Part shown: piece by piece, positions 7,034 to 14,951 of the stretch
Position numbering within the stretch: the stretch's first letter is position 1
How the letters are laid out: each line of letters opens with the position of its first letter
NCBI GenBank assembly: GCA_946482165.1
Contig: CAMLQS010000075.1
Location: 1-17,161, forward strand
Source of the DNA: an uncultured Verrucomicrobiota bacterium
Lineage (GTDB): Bacteria; Verrucomicrobiota; Verrucomicrobiae; Opitutales; Opitutaceae
Reading direction: 5' to 3'
DNA: 17,161 bases
Made by a program: the position numbers and the translations under genes
Notes under the pieces: generated by a model
Told to the model about the DNA's origin: nothing
Databases searched by the model: none
The model's input: the letters and a program-made list of their open reading frames with translations, nothing else

Positions 7034-9052
7034 ATGCTCCGCGCCTTCCAGTGGGACCTCGCCCGCCAAGTCGAGCGTCTCGACCACCTCCTCGAACTCC
7101 TCCCGCGCTACGCGGACTGGGGCTACGAACGTCTGTATCTGCATCTTGAGGACGCGGTCGATTACCCCTCGCTCCCCGGCGTCGCGCGCGCCGACGCCTA
7201 TGCGTGGCGCGATTTTGAGAAACTCGTCTCCGCCGCCACCGCGCGCGGCATCCGCGTCGTCCCCATCGGCAATCTCCTCGGCCATACCCAATACCTCATC
7301 AAGACCGAGGCTTGGCGCGACCTGAACGAACTCCGCGACCCCGCCACCGGCGCCGCCCTGCCGGTCGGCCAGATCTGCCCGCTTCACCCGCGCACGCCCG
7401 AGCTCGCCGAGAATCTCATCGGCGATCTCGCCCCGCTCTGCACCGCAGGCGAGATCCACGTCGGCCTCGACGAGAGTTTCCACCTCGGCAAACACCCGCT
7501 CTCCCGCGCCGAGATCGCCGAGGCCGGTCTCGCCGGCCATTTCGCCCGCCACGTCGCGCGCCTCCACGGCATCGCCGCCGCCCGCGGCCTTCGCCTGGGC
7601 CTCTGGGCCGACATGCTCGCTCTCCTGCCCGAGGCCATCCCGCTCATCGCTCCGCTCTCCGCGCAGCCCTCCGCCCGGAGCGGAACGACGGAGTCGTTTC
7701 GCCCTCCCGCGTCCGCGGCCGCGCCCGCCCTCTCCGCCTACGACTGGTATTACCACCCCTTCGCGCACCACCCGCGGATGGAGCTGTATAACTTTTCCGA
7801 ATACGACATCGCCCCCGCGCTGCGCGCCGCCGGGATCGCCTACTGGGCCTGCCCGATGAACGGCGCCTTCCGCCACGAGGTCGCGCCCGTCTGGGGCGAG
7901 CGCCTGCAGAACCTCGCCGCCTGGTGGCGCCGCGCCCAAGCCATGCGCGCCGACGGCTATCTCGTCACAAGCTGGGAACCCTACCGCCTCGCCCTCGGCA
8001 CGACCACGCTCATGGACGCGGCCGCAGCCACACTCTGGCTCGAACCCGAGCTCGGCGACGATACCGCCACGCTCCTCGCCTCCGGTCTCCGCCGTTACGC
8101 CAGCGTCGGCGCCGCGTCGGCGCGCACGCTCGCGCGCGGGTTGCTCGCCACAGATGCCCAGGCTTTTGCGGGCAACTCGCGCTGGGAGATCAACACCCGC
8201 TGGGACTCCGTCGGCCCGCGCCGCGAAAGCCCCCTGCCCCACGCCGCCGCCTCGCGCCGCCTCTCCCGCCTCGCGCAAAACCCCGCGTTGCGCACGCCGC
8301 CGCTCCCGTGCCTCGCCGCCACGCTTCGCTTCCAGTCCTACCTGGCCGTGCGAGACGCCTTCGTGCGCCAAGCCGCAAGCCACGCCGCGCGCCTCCGCCG
8401 GCTGGTCGCGAAAGGAACCGATACCGCCAAGGCGCTCGCCTCCGCGCAGGAAGCCGCGGCCGCCTTCGCGCTGCGCCTCCGCGCCGCGCGCAAGGACGCC
8501 CGCGAGATGTGGACTTGGTCCCGCCCCGCCGAATCTTTCGCGACGAGCCAAAACGCCGCCGTGCTCGCCGGCGACGCTCGCCGCCTCCGCGCGTGGCAAG
8601 CCTGGCTCCGCGCCGTCGCGCGCCGCCCCGTGCACGCGCGCCGCGCTTCGCCCGTGCTCGGCCGCTGGACGCTGCGCTTCACGTTGCACCACTTCGCGCC
8701 CGCATGGCAAAAAGTCGTCGTCGAACAACAGCGACCCGACGGCGCGTGGCGCGAAATCTACGGGCGGGTGACAATCGAGTTCCGCGCACGCGCCGCGCGT
8801 CCGCACCCGACGAAGCTTCGTCTGGAATTCGCCTGCCCCGTCGACGATCCCGACGCGCCGCTCCGCATCGCCACACGCTGTGTCGGCCAAGTCGCGGTGA
8901 GCCATATCGAGCTCACGGACGGCGTCGCCACGCGCCAGCATCGGTCGCAGCGCACACGCCACACGCTCGGCGAACCCGCCCCGAAAAGCGGTTGGCCGAA
9001 AGTCGACTGGGTGCGCAACACCGGCGAACTGCCTCTGCATTGGTCGCGTTGA
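7034..9052 (+). CDS. Glycoside hydrolase family 20-like enzyme
   Basis: 672-residue protein starting at ATG 7034. The N-terminal two-thirds reads as a TIM-barrel hydrolase of the beta-N-acetylhexosaminidase (GH20) type: DWGYERLYLHLEDAVDYP (about 28-45), ARGIRVVPIGNLLGHTQYLI (about 70-89), then the catalytic pair D146-E147 in IHVGLDESFHLG, followed by LGLWADML (about 188-195), SAYDWYYHP (about 234-242) and YLVTSWEPYR (about 309-318). In GH20 the Asp assists the substrate acetamido group and the Glu is the acid/base, so removal of terminal N-acetylhexosamine residues is likely, though substrate is unknown. The C-terminal part (about 560-672) is a beta-rich accessory region. No signal peptide is seen, suggesting a cytoplasmic enzyme. 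The open frame continues upstream to the preceding gene's stop, but residues there belong to the relic and repeat, so 7034 is preferred over 6800. No Shine-Dalgarno motif. Residues 211-229 hold a palindrome-encoded insert. Confidence 0.75.
   Translation: MLRAFQWDLARQVERLDHLLELLPRYADWGYERLYLHLEDAVDYPSLPGVARADAYAWRDFEKLVSAATARGIRVVPIGNLLGHTQYLIKTEAWRDLNELRDPATGAALPVGQICPLHPRTPELAENLIGDLAPLCTAGEIHVGLDESFHLGKHPLSRAEIAEAGLAGHFARHVARLHGIAAARGLRLGLWADMLALLPEAIPLIAPLSAQPSARSGTTESFRPPASAAAPALSAYDWYYHPFAHHPRMELYNFSEYDIAPALRAAGIAYWACPMNGAFRHEVAPVWGERLQNLAAWWRRAQAMRADGYLVTSWEPYRLALGTTTLMDAAAATLWLEPELGDDTATLLASGLRRYASVGAASARTLARGLLATDAQAFAGNSRWEINTRWDSVGPRRESPLPHAAASRRLSRLAQNPALRTPPLPCLAATLRFQSYLAVRDAFVRQAASHAARLRRLVAKGTDTAKALASAQEAAAAFALRLRAARKDAREMWTWSRPAESFATSQNAAVLAGDARRLRAWQAWLRAVARRPVHARRASPVLGRWTLRFTLHHFAPAWQKVVVEQQRPDGAWREIYGRVTIEFRARAARPHPTKLRLEFACPVDDPDAPLRIATRCVGQVAVSHIELTDGVATRQHRSQRTRHTLGEPAPKSGWPKVDWVRNTGELPLHWSR
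7680..7702. repeat. Palindrome inside the GH20 coding sequence
   Basis: GCGGAACGAC (7680-7689), spacer GGA, GTCGTTTCGC (7693-7702): a 10-bp stem with a single mismatch. It encodes part of a low-complexity Ser/Thr/Pro/Ala loop (about residues 211-229, PSARSGTTESFRPPASA) between two barrel elements. It resembles REP-like extragenic palindromes and may be a small in-frame insertion. Confidence 0.5.
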
Positions 9053-9193
9053 ACGCTTGCGCGCCGGTGGGATTTCGCCCCATGGCAATTCCGCGCAATT
9101 TCTGCGTGTTTCTCCGTCGGAGGTTGGCAAACGACGCGTCAATTCCACGCGCCGACGAAGCCGCGGCGTGCAATCGATCCCCGGGCTACTCAT

Positions 9194-9199
9194 GGGGGA
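9194..9199 (+). promoter_or_regulatory. Shine-Dalgarno-like site deciding the 9204 start
   Basis: GGGGGA lies 4 nt before ATG 9204. It overlaps an alternative in-frame ATG at 9192, which would make the site part of the coding region. It is the only purine-rich site of this kind I saw before a start codon in the window, and it favours 9204. Confidence 0.45.
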
Positions 9200-9203
9200 A
9201 TCC

Positions 9204-11936
9204 ATGATACCGCATACCCGCGCTCGCCCCCACCTCATCACGGCCGTTCTTCTGTCTATCGCAACGGCGCTGCCGGCCGCGACGCTCCGCGTCCTGCCGG
9301 TTCCCGACGCCGATTTCTTCGGCTACGGCCTCGGCCTTTCCAACGCGGGCGCCGTGGCGGGATGTATCGTCGATTTTGATACAGCCACTCCCGCGCTCTG
9401 GACCAAAACCACGGGCGGCTATGGCGCCCCCGTCGCCCTCCCGCTCCTCTCGGGAGGCCTGGGCGGCGAGGCGCGCTGGCTCTCGCCCGACGGCGGGATC
9501 GCCGCCGGCTATGTCGCGCTGCCATCCTCTGGCGACGAGTTCTCGTTCAACTTCTCGCCTGTGTTCTGGACCCGCTCCGCCACCGGCGCCTACGCCGTCG
9601 CCGCCCTCCCGCGTCTCGCCGGTTCCCCCGCCGAAGGCGCCGCCGTCGCAGCCTCCGCAAGCGGCTCCCGACTGGCGGGCGTCGACGGCCCAAACCGGGC
9701 CGCCACCGTCTGGCGAGGCACGCCGACGTCCGGCTACTACGCGCAAGCCCTGCCGCTTCCCACCGGCGCGAGCCATCCCAGCTTTGCCACGGCCGCCTCG
9801 GCAGACGGCGCGCGTCTCGCCGGCCGCTTCACGACCGGCGCCGAAGCTCAATGCGCCGTCGTCTGGAGCGAGGTGAGCGGCGCCTACTCCGCGCTCGCGC
9901 TCCAGGCTCCCGGCGCCGCCACGCAGACCTTCGCCGAGGCGATCTCCGCCGACGGCCTGCTCGTCGCCGGCACCAGTGAAAAGGCCGAACTCTACACCGC
10001 CACGAAATGGGACGCCCGCACCGGCCAGCCCACCTTGCTCGAAGCTCGCGCCAACGCCGACACCACCGCGCTTAGCATCTCGCCCGACAAACAGTGGATC
10101 GGCGGTTACGCTATTCATCGCGACGATCTCACGCAGACCGCCGTGCTCTGGAACGGCGAAGGCAAGGTGTTCACCCTCGCCTCCCTCGCCGCCGACGTGG
10201 ACTTCGGCACTTTCGCCCCCGGCGACGTCTCCGCCATCACCCTCGTCTCGCCCGGCATCTACACCGTGGCCGGCACCGGCGCCACGCTCGAAACCGGCCA
10301 AACGCAGGCCTACGTGATTGAGAACCTCGCGCTCCCGACCGCCGGCACGACGACGCCCGGCACGACCCCACCGCCATCCACGACCACGCCCCCGCCAACA
10401 ACGACTACGCCGCCCCCAACTAGCGACACCGTGCTGGCTACCCCGAATTTCGATCCCGCCGCCACCGACTCCCGCGTCTTGGTAGGCGACGCATTCGCCG
10501 CGATCTTTGACCCGGCCCGCTCGACGCAGTGGCGCTTCGCCACCGACCAAGCCGCGTTGCGTCCGCTTCGCGCCACCTTCCCCGGCACGATCCGCGACTC
10601 GCTCTCCTTCGATGGCACCCGCATGTTGCCCGGTCCTCGCGCGCAGGATCTCTTCGCGCCCGGTGTCGCCCAAGACATGGCCTTTGTCGGCGCCGTTCGC
10701 ATTCCCGCCACCGGCGGCAGCGGCAAGGCGATCATCCTCGCGATAAACCATTCCGCCGCCGAACCGGCCCTCGCGCTCGGCTACGACTACGCGCTCGGAC
10801 GCTTCTACACGGTGTTCCTCCAGGCCTTCAACGGTGCGCCCTCGGAGATCGCGGGGCCGGCCTCGCCGCGCGGCGGCTCCTACGTGGTGCGGCTCCAGAA
10901 GGCCGGCGGCGTGGTGAGTCTCCACGTCAACGGCGTGCTTATGGCGCAGACCAATTCCGCCCGCCCCGTCATCCTGAACGCCGGCCAAGGCGCTCCGCTC
11001 GGACTCGGCGGCATCCGCGCGCTCAATCCCCAGTTCGTGGGACAACTCGGACGCTTCCACCTGCGCAACACCGCGCTGACCGCAACGGAGGCCACCGCGC
11101 TGGAAACCGATCTGCGCAACAACTGGCTGTCGAGCGGCACGACCACGACTCCGACGACACCCACCACCGATCCCGTCACGCCGCCGCCGACGACCACCAC
11201 ACCTCCGCCGACCACGACGACGCCAGGGACCTCGACCACGGTGAGCGGTTTCGATCCTGCCGCGGTCAATTCCGGCACCATCGTCAACAACGCCTACTCC
11301 GCGCTCGTCGACCCCGCGCGCAGCACCTGGCGTTTCGCGACCGACCAAGCGTCGATCCGGCCGCTGCGCGTCGCCTTCCCCGGCACTACGCGCGACTCGA
11401 TGAGCTTTGACGGAACGCGCATGCTGCCCGGCCCGCGCTCCTCGGATCTGTTCACACCCGGCGTCTCGCAGGATCTAGGCATGGTGGCCGCCGTCCGCAT
11501 TCCCGCCACCGGCGGCAGCGGTCGCGCCACCATCCTCACCGTCAACCTCACCGACACGGAGCCCGCCATCGGCATCGGCTACGATTACTCGAGCAACCGC
11601 TTCTTCGCCCACTACACCCAAGGCTTCAACGGAGCGCCGTCGGTCCTCACCGGAGGCGCGGTCGCCCCGCGCGGCGCCAGCTACGTGGTGCGCCTTCAGA
11701 AGACGGGCAACACGATCCGGCTCCGCGTCAACGGCGCCCTCGTCGCCGAAACCACCACCGCGCGCCCGGCGATCCTCGCCAGCGGGCAGAACGGCTATCT
11801 CGGCCTTGGCGGCATCCGCGCGCTGAACCCGCAGTTCGTTGGCCAGGTCGGCAAGTTCCACCTCCGTAACACCGCGCTCAGCGACGCCGACGCGACCGCC
11901 TTGGAATCCGACGTCCGGGCGTGGTTCACGCCCTGA
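9204..11936 (+). CDS. Secreted HAF/propeller-like protein with two LamG-like domains
   Basis: 910-residue protein with a signal peptide (residues 1 to about 25, MIPHTRARPHLITAVLLSIA then TALPA/ATLRV). Residues about 30-375 consist of repeating strands in which a motif of the type 'ISADG.LVAGTS' alternates with 'A.LW....G' (for example ISADGLLVAGTSEKA, ISPDKQWIGGYAIH, TPALWTKTTGGYG), typical of HAF-repeat or propeller-like extracellular proteins. A Thr/Pro linker (about 380-411) leads to a first domain of about 226 residues (416-641), a second Thr/Pro linker (645-680) and a near-copy of that domain (683-908). Both copies contain WRFATDQA, SFDGTRMLPGPR, VRIPATGGSG, SYVVRLQK and LGLGGIRALNPQFVGQ, and read like concanavalin A/LamG-like carbohydrate- or ligand-binding folds. 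No C-terminal sorting signal is seen. Starts upstream of 9192 would lie in non-coding sequence. Likely a cell-surface or secreted binding protein; no enzymatic motif seen. Confidence 0.8.
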   Translation: MIPHTRARPHLITAVLLSIATALPAATLRVLPVPDADFFGYGLGLSNAGAVAGCIVDFDTATPALWTKTTGGYGAPVALPLLSGGLGGEARWLSPDGGIAAGYVALPSSGDEFSFNFSPVFWTRSATGAYAVAALPRLAGSPAEGAAVAASASGSRLAGVDGPNRAATVWRGTPTSGYYAQALPLPTGASHPSFATAASADGARLAGRFTTGAEAQCAVVWSEVSGAYSALALQAPGAATQTFAEAISADGLLVAGTSEKAELYTATKWDARTGQPTLLEARANADTTALSISPDKQWIGGYAIHRDDLTQTAVLWNGEGKVFTLASLAADVDFGTFAPGDVSAITLVSPGIYTVAGTGATLETGQTQAYVIENLALPTAGTTTPGTTPPPSTTTPPPTTTTPPPTSDTVLATPNFDPAATDSRVLVGDAFAAIFDPARSTQWRFATDQAALRPLRATFPGTIRDSLSFDGTRMLPGPRAQDLFAPGVAQDMAFVGAVRIPATGGSGKAIILAINHSAAEPALALGYDYALGRFYTVFLQAFNGAPSEIAGPASPRGGSYVVRLQKAGGVVSLHVNGVLMAQTNSARPVILNAGQGAPLGLGGIRALNPQFVGQLGRFHLRNTALTATEATALETDLRNNWLSSGTTTTPTTPTTDPVTPPPTTTTPPPTTTTPGTSTTVSGFDPAAVNSGTIVNNAYSALVDPARSTWRFATDQASIRPLRVAFPGTTRDSMSFDGTRMLPGPRSSDLFTPGVSQDLGMVAAVRIPATGGSGRATILTVNLTDTEPAIGIGYDYSSNRFFAHYTQGFNGAPSVLTGGAVAPRGASYVVRLQKTGNTIRLRVNGALVAETTTARPAILASGQNGYLGLGGIRALNPQFVGQVGKFHLRNTALSDADATALESDVRAWFTP
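10449..11927 (+). repeat. Intragenic tandem domain duplication (801-nt offset)
   Basis: The segment 10449-11126 and the segment 11250-11927 encode two copies of the same LamG-like domain, 226 residues each, with more than half of the residues identical by eye and several identical blocks (SFDGTRMLPGPR, RIPATGGSG, GLGGIRALNPQFVGQ). The intervening 11127-11249 encodes a Thr/Pro linker. A similar linker precedes copy 1 (10342-10437), so the duplicated unit was probably linker plus domain. Confidence 0.9.
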
Positions 11937-12067
11937 GCGGCGTGGGAATCGAGGGGCGCAGCCAGACATCCGGGGTTAGAGAACACCAACTGGAACAGCA
12001 GCAAGGGAACCGAGGTCTGTTCGTCCGCTGGTTCCCTCCGGATTCTCCGCCACAGTGTTCGCTCTTC

Positions 12068-12976
12068 ATGCTTCCGCTCAAAGCCCCTCTGTTCCTTGTC
12101 TCGCTTGTTATGATGGGCTGCTCCGCCCATCCCACGCCCCGGAAAAAAGATCCCATGGCCGTATGGCGCTGGGACAACCCGACGGTCCGAAAACTCCAAG
12201 AGCAGGAAACGGCCAGGCGTTTCCCCGACATGGCCACGCAAAAGCATCTGAAGACGAGCATCGGCCCCTGCGTGGAGATCCTCTACGCAAACCAGCATGA
12301 TGAGTGCAGCGGATCGGGCCGCGCGGTGGCGATCACTGCGGATGGATACTACCTCACCGCCTACCATGTGGTAGCCGACGGCCGCGGGCTCTTGATGCGT
12401 GAATACATTGAAAAGCAGCCTCTGCCCAAACCGGGGACGTCCTTTGTTTTCGCCGATCACATCGCCACGAGGCATCATGCCGGGCGGATCGTCTGGAGCG
12501 ATCCCGAGCTCGATCTGGCGATTCTTAAATTTGATCGCAGCGACATCCCCCACTTCGGGAAGATGCGATTGCACGCCAAACCTGACGAACTGGTTTATTC
12601 TACCGACGACAAGGGCTGGAACGTGTCGCCCCCGGTCGGACAGGACCGGGTCATCAGCATGCACGACCTCATAAACGGCAGGGTTGGGAACGGGGCGTTC
12701 TTCTCCGCAGGAACGGTAGAGTCCGCCAAACGCACGGAGGGCGCGGCCGAAAGCGTGCTGCATCGCCTGACCTTGGTTGCCCGCGGGGGCATGAGCGGAG
12801 GGCCGCTCGTCACGATCGACAATGCGCTATGCGGCATAATCGTGAGCGGCTCGGTCCACCGGAATCTGCTGCACTGGTCCCGTCCGACATCCTGGAGCTA
12901 CGCGGCGATGATCGATCCCACCTTCCTCACGGCCAAGATTCAGGAGGACCGAGCGAGGAACCCCGCCCCGCAATAG
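12068..12976 (+). CDS. Trypsin-like serine protease, probable lipoprotein
   Basis: 302-residue protein starting at ATG 12068. The N-terminus LKAPLFLVSLVMMGCSAHP is a lipoprotein-type signal with the candidate lipidated Cys at C18; the residues before it (V-M-M-G) are a somewhat unusual lipobox. Residues about 70-260 form a chymotrypsin-fold protease with a complete triad: H100 in YYLTAYHVV, D149 in DPELDLAILKFD, and S243 in ARGGMSGGPLV. These contexts match the S1 (DegP/HtrA-like) group, but no PDZ domain follows and the protein ends soon after the SWSYAAMIDP segment, so it is not a classical HtrA. Expected to act in the periplasm on unknown substrates. The frame is open upstream to 11921 but overlaps the preceding gene, and the signal sequence fixes the start. 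No Shine-Dalgarno motif. Its codon use is less extreme in G/C at third positions than that of its neighbours, a weak hint of separate origin. Confidence 0.8.
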   Translation: MLPLKAPLFLVSLVMMGCSAHPTPRKKDPMAVWRWDNPTVRKLQEQETARRFPDMATQKHLKTSIGPCVEILYANQHDECSGSGRAVAITADGYYLTAYHVVADGRGLLMREYIEKQPLPKPGTSFVFADHIATRHHAGRIVWSDPELDLAILKFDRSDIPHFGKMRLHAKPDELVYSTDDKGWNVSPPVGQDRVISMHDLINGRVGNGAFFSAGTVESAKRTEGAAESVLHRLTLVARGGMSGGPLVTIDNALCGIIVSGSVHRNLLHWSRPTSWSYAAMIDPTFLTAKIQEDRARNPAPQ

Positions 12977-13015
12977 CAACGTCCGACAAATCTCCCGACG
13001 CGGTTCATGGGGCAA

Positions 13016-13037
13016 GCGGGACGGACGCGTCTCCCGC
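13016..13037. repeat. Small palindrome in intergenic cluster
   Basis: GCGGGA (13016-13021) pairs with TCCCGC (13032-13037), and the spacer contains the self-complementary GACGCGTC. Located about 40 nt after the protease gene, it could serve as a factor-independent stop without a T-run, or be part of the palindrome cluster that follows. Confidence 0.5.
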
Positions 13038-13095
13038 ACGCGGCGTGTGCGACATGGAGCATTTCTAAAATGGAGCTGTAGCCGCAGACAAGCGG

Positions 13096-13142
13096 CATGG
13101 GCGTCTCGCCCATGTTCCAAACCCACGGGCGGGACGCCCGTG
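13096..13142. repeat. Paired REP/BIME-like hairpins
   Basis: CATGGGCGTCTCGCCCATG (13096-13114) and CACGGGCGGGACGCCCGTG (13124-13142) are each perfect 8-bp stems with 3-nt loops, 9 nt apart. The second, reverse-complemented, matches the first at 16 of 19 positions, so the two hairpins are inverted copies of one unit, the arrangement seen in bacterial REP doublets (BIMEs). They are flanked by GCGG at 13092 and CCACGG at 13143. Similar GGGCGTC/GACGCCC palindromes are, from memory, frequent between genes in Verrucomicrobiota. Confidence 0.8.
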
Positions 13143-13216
13143 CCACGGCAACCCGGGATTGGCGCTAGCCATGACTCTATTTGAACCGCCCGTTCCCCGC
13201 TACAGTCCCAAGCGTG

Positions 13217-13246
13217 CTCGTAGCGGCTCCGCCGTTCCGCGACGAG
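13217..13246. repeat. Palindromic repeat downstream of nuoN
   Basis: CTCGTAGCGG (13217-13226) and CCGCGACGAG (13237-13246) form a 10-bp stem with one mismatch around a 10-nt loop (CTCCGCCGTT). It lies 14 nt beyond the nuoN stop and could terminate or protect the 3' end of the nuo transcript. No T-run follows in either direction. The sequence gives the impression of a dispersed repeat family member. Confidence 0.55.
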
Positions 13247-13259
13247 ACGGAGGCCCCGC

Positions 13260-14780
13260 TCAGCGGCTGAGGATCCAGGCGCCGATGGGGCCTTGGTAGA
13301 GGCCGAAAATAACGCTACCGGCGGCGAGGAGACCGAGGGTAAGCCCCATTGGGAAGGACACCGGCGTCGCGGCGGGCGTCGCGGGCTCGGATTCGCCGGC
13401 GGGGAGCGGCGGGCGCCAGGTGCTGAAGTAGGCGGCCTTGATCCAGCCGAAGTAGTAGTAGATCGAGATCACGACGCCGACGATGGCGATGCCGAGGAGG
13501 CAAAGGAGGCCGGCCTTGTAGGCGGCGAGGAAGACCATGAGCTTGCCCATGAATCCAGCCAGCGGCGGAATGCCCGCGAGCGAACCCAGACCGATGGCGA
13601 GCACGCCGGCTAGGTAGGGACGCTTCTTCGCGAAGTCGGCGTAGTGGTCGAGATCCTGGTCGGCGTCGTTGTCGCCCGCGACGTGGGTCATGACGCCGAA
13701 CACGGCGAAGGACGCGAGCAGGTAGGCGAACAGGTAGAACCAGATCGCCCCGACGGCGGAGGGAACGGTGAGCGCGGCGACGACGCCGATAAGCAGGTAG
13801 CCGGCATGCGAGACGCCGGAGAGGCCGATGAGGCGCTTTACGTTGTGCTGGGTGAGCGCGGCTAGGTTGCCAAAGAGGATCGTGGCGCCGGCCATGATCG
13901 AGAGCGTCGTGGCGACGAGGGTCGTGTAGGGTCTGAACACATACACGAGGGAGAGGAGGACGGCGAAACCGGCGGTCTTGGACGCGACGGCGAGGAAGGC
14001 GGTCACCGGGGTCGGGGCGCCTTGGTAGACGTCGGGAATCCAGATCTGGAAGGGAACCGCGCCGATCTTGAAAGCGACGCCGGCGAGCACGAGAACGATG
14101 CCGATGGAGGCGAGGAAGTCGCCCTCGTTGGCGGCGAGGAACACGCGGACGGCCTCGTAGCTCATCGGGTTCGTGGAGGACGCAAGGGCGGCGGGGTTGC
14201 CGACCGTGCCATAGAGAAGAACAATACCGAAGAGCAGCATGCCGGAGCTAAGCGCGCCGGTGACGAGGTATTTGAGGCCGGCCTCGAGCGAAAGCGGGTT
14301 GGTGCGCGTGTAGCTGACGAGAATGTAGAAGCCGACCGTGACGGTCTCGAGCGCGACGAAGAGGAGGAGGAAGTTGGCCGACTGCGCGAGGAGCATCATC
14401 GCCGCGGTGACGACGAGCACGATATGGAAGAACTCGATCTTCGGCAGCTTTTGCTTCGCGAGGGCGACGACGCCGAGGAGTGAGACAAGGATCGAGCTGC
14501 CGAGGAAGAAGGCCCGGAGATACTGCGTGCTCTCGGAGTGCTGGAGCAGACCGTTGAAGGACGTCTTGCCGAGATAGGCGGGCGAGAAGTTCAGGAAGAG
14601 GCCGACGAGCAGACCGAGCTGGCCCACGATGGAGAGCGTGGGGATCAGGGTGTGCTTCTTCTTCGGGAGAATCATCTCCAGCACGAGGAGCAGCAGCGCG
14701 AGGACGCCGAGCGAGATCTCGGGCTGGATGTTCGCCCAGAGATTGTTGTCGGCTGCGGCTTTAAGTTGTTCGGTGGTCAT
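13260..14780 (-). CDS. nuoN: NADH-quinone oxidoreductase subunit N
   Basis: 506-residue polytopic membrane protein starting at ATG 14780. NuoN is one of three antiporter-like subunits in the membrane arm of complex I. Visible family motifs: E145 in LFVALETVTVGFYIL (counterpart of the TM5 glutamate), K170 in EAGLKYLVTGALSSGM, K238 in AFKIGAVPFQIWIPDVYQGA followed by PTPVTAFLAVASKTAGF (K268), and IPPLAGFMGKLMVF near residue 400. The usual His in PFHxW is Gln here (PFQIW). The frame is open farther upstream to a GTG at 14825, which would add 15 residues, but that codon lies inside the intergenic repeat and the ATG begins a normal NuoN N-terminus. No Shine-Dalgarno motif. Last gene of the L-M-N run; followed by the palindrome cluster. 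Confidence 0.95.
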   Translation of the reverse strand: MTTEQLKAAADNNLWANIQPEISLGVLALLLLVLEMILPKKKHTLIPTLSIVGQLGLLVGLFLNFSPAYLGKTSFNGLLQHSESTQYLRAFFLGSSILVSLLGVVALAKQKLPKIEFFHIVLVVTAAMMLLAQSANFLLLFVALETVTVGFYILVSYTRTNPLSLEAGLKYLVTGALSSGMLLFGIVLLYGTVGNPAALASSTNPMSYEAVRVFLAANEGDFLASIGIVLVLAGVAFKIGAVPFQIWIPDVYQGAPTPVTAFLAVASKTAGFAVLLSLVYVFRPYTTLVATTLSIMAGATILFGNLAALTQHNVKRLIGLSGVSHAGYLLIGVVAALTVPSAVGAIWFYLFAYLLASFAVFGVMTHVAGDNDADQDLDHYADFAKKRPYLAGVLAIGLGSLAGIPPLAGFMGKLMVFLAAYKAGLLCLLGIAIVGVVISIYYYFGWIKAAYFSTWRPPLPAGESEPATPAATPVSFPMGLTLGLLAAGSVIFGLYQGPIGAWILSR

Positions 14781-14811
14781 TGGGCCGGAAATCGAAAGAT
14801 CGGAATTTTGA

Positions 14812-14951
14812 GCCACGGAGTTCACAGAGCTCGGACACGGAGGTCACGGAGGCCCGGGAGTGAGCGATGCGTGGTGGGCGAAGGTGTCTCTATGATTCTG
14901 AGGATTGAACTCTGTGTTCTCTGTGGGCTGCGCTCTGTGACCTCTGTGGCT
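14812..14951. repeat. Inverted repeat with 9-nt CACRGAG periodicity between nuoM and nuoN
   Basis: The left arm (14812-14853) is built from units GCCACGGAG, TTCACAGAG, (CTCGG) ACACGGAG, GTCACGGAG. The right arm (14908-14951) is its degenerate reverse complement: read on the minus strand it gives GCCACAGAG, GTCACAGAG, (CGCAGC) CCACAGAG, AACACAGAG. Both arms have the same broken 9-nt rhythm, with the interruption in the middle. The right arm touches the nuoM stop codon (14951-14953), and the left arm ends 31 nt before the nuoN start. The spacer is about 54 nt. Confidence 0.85.

Noticed and set aside
9057..9203. Upstream starts (9057, 9192) of the secreted protein
   Set aside because: The added residues have no signal-peptide character, and the SD-like GGGGGA would lie inside the coding region; 9204 gives a clean signal peptide.
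5903..9241. 1112-codon minus-strand open frame
   Set aside because: Gly/Ala/Arg/Glu-rich translation with no motif; antisense to the NERD and GH20 genes, which carry recognisable catalytic motifs on the plus strand.
10342..11242. Thr/Pro-coding low-complexity repeats considered as a CRISPR or tandem array
   Set aside because: They are in-frame ACC/ACG/CCG codons of interdomain linkers, without spacers or constant repeat length.
12005..12036. GGGAACC / GGTTCCC inverted repeat upstream of the protease gene
   Set aside because: Only 7 bp with an 18-nt loop; too weak to call an operator or terminator.
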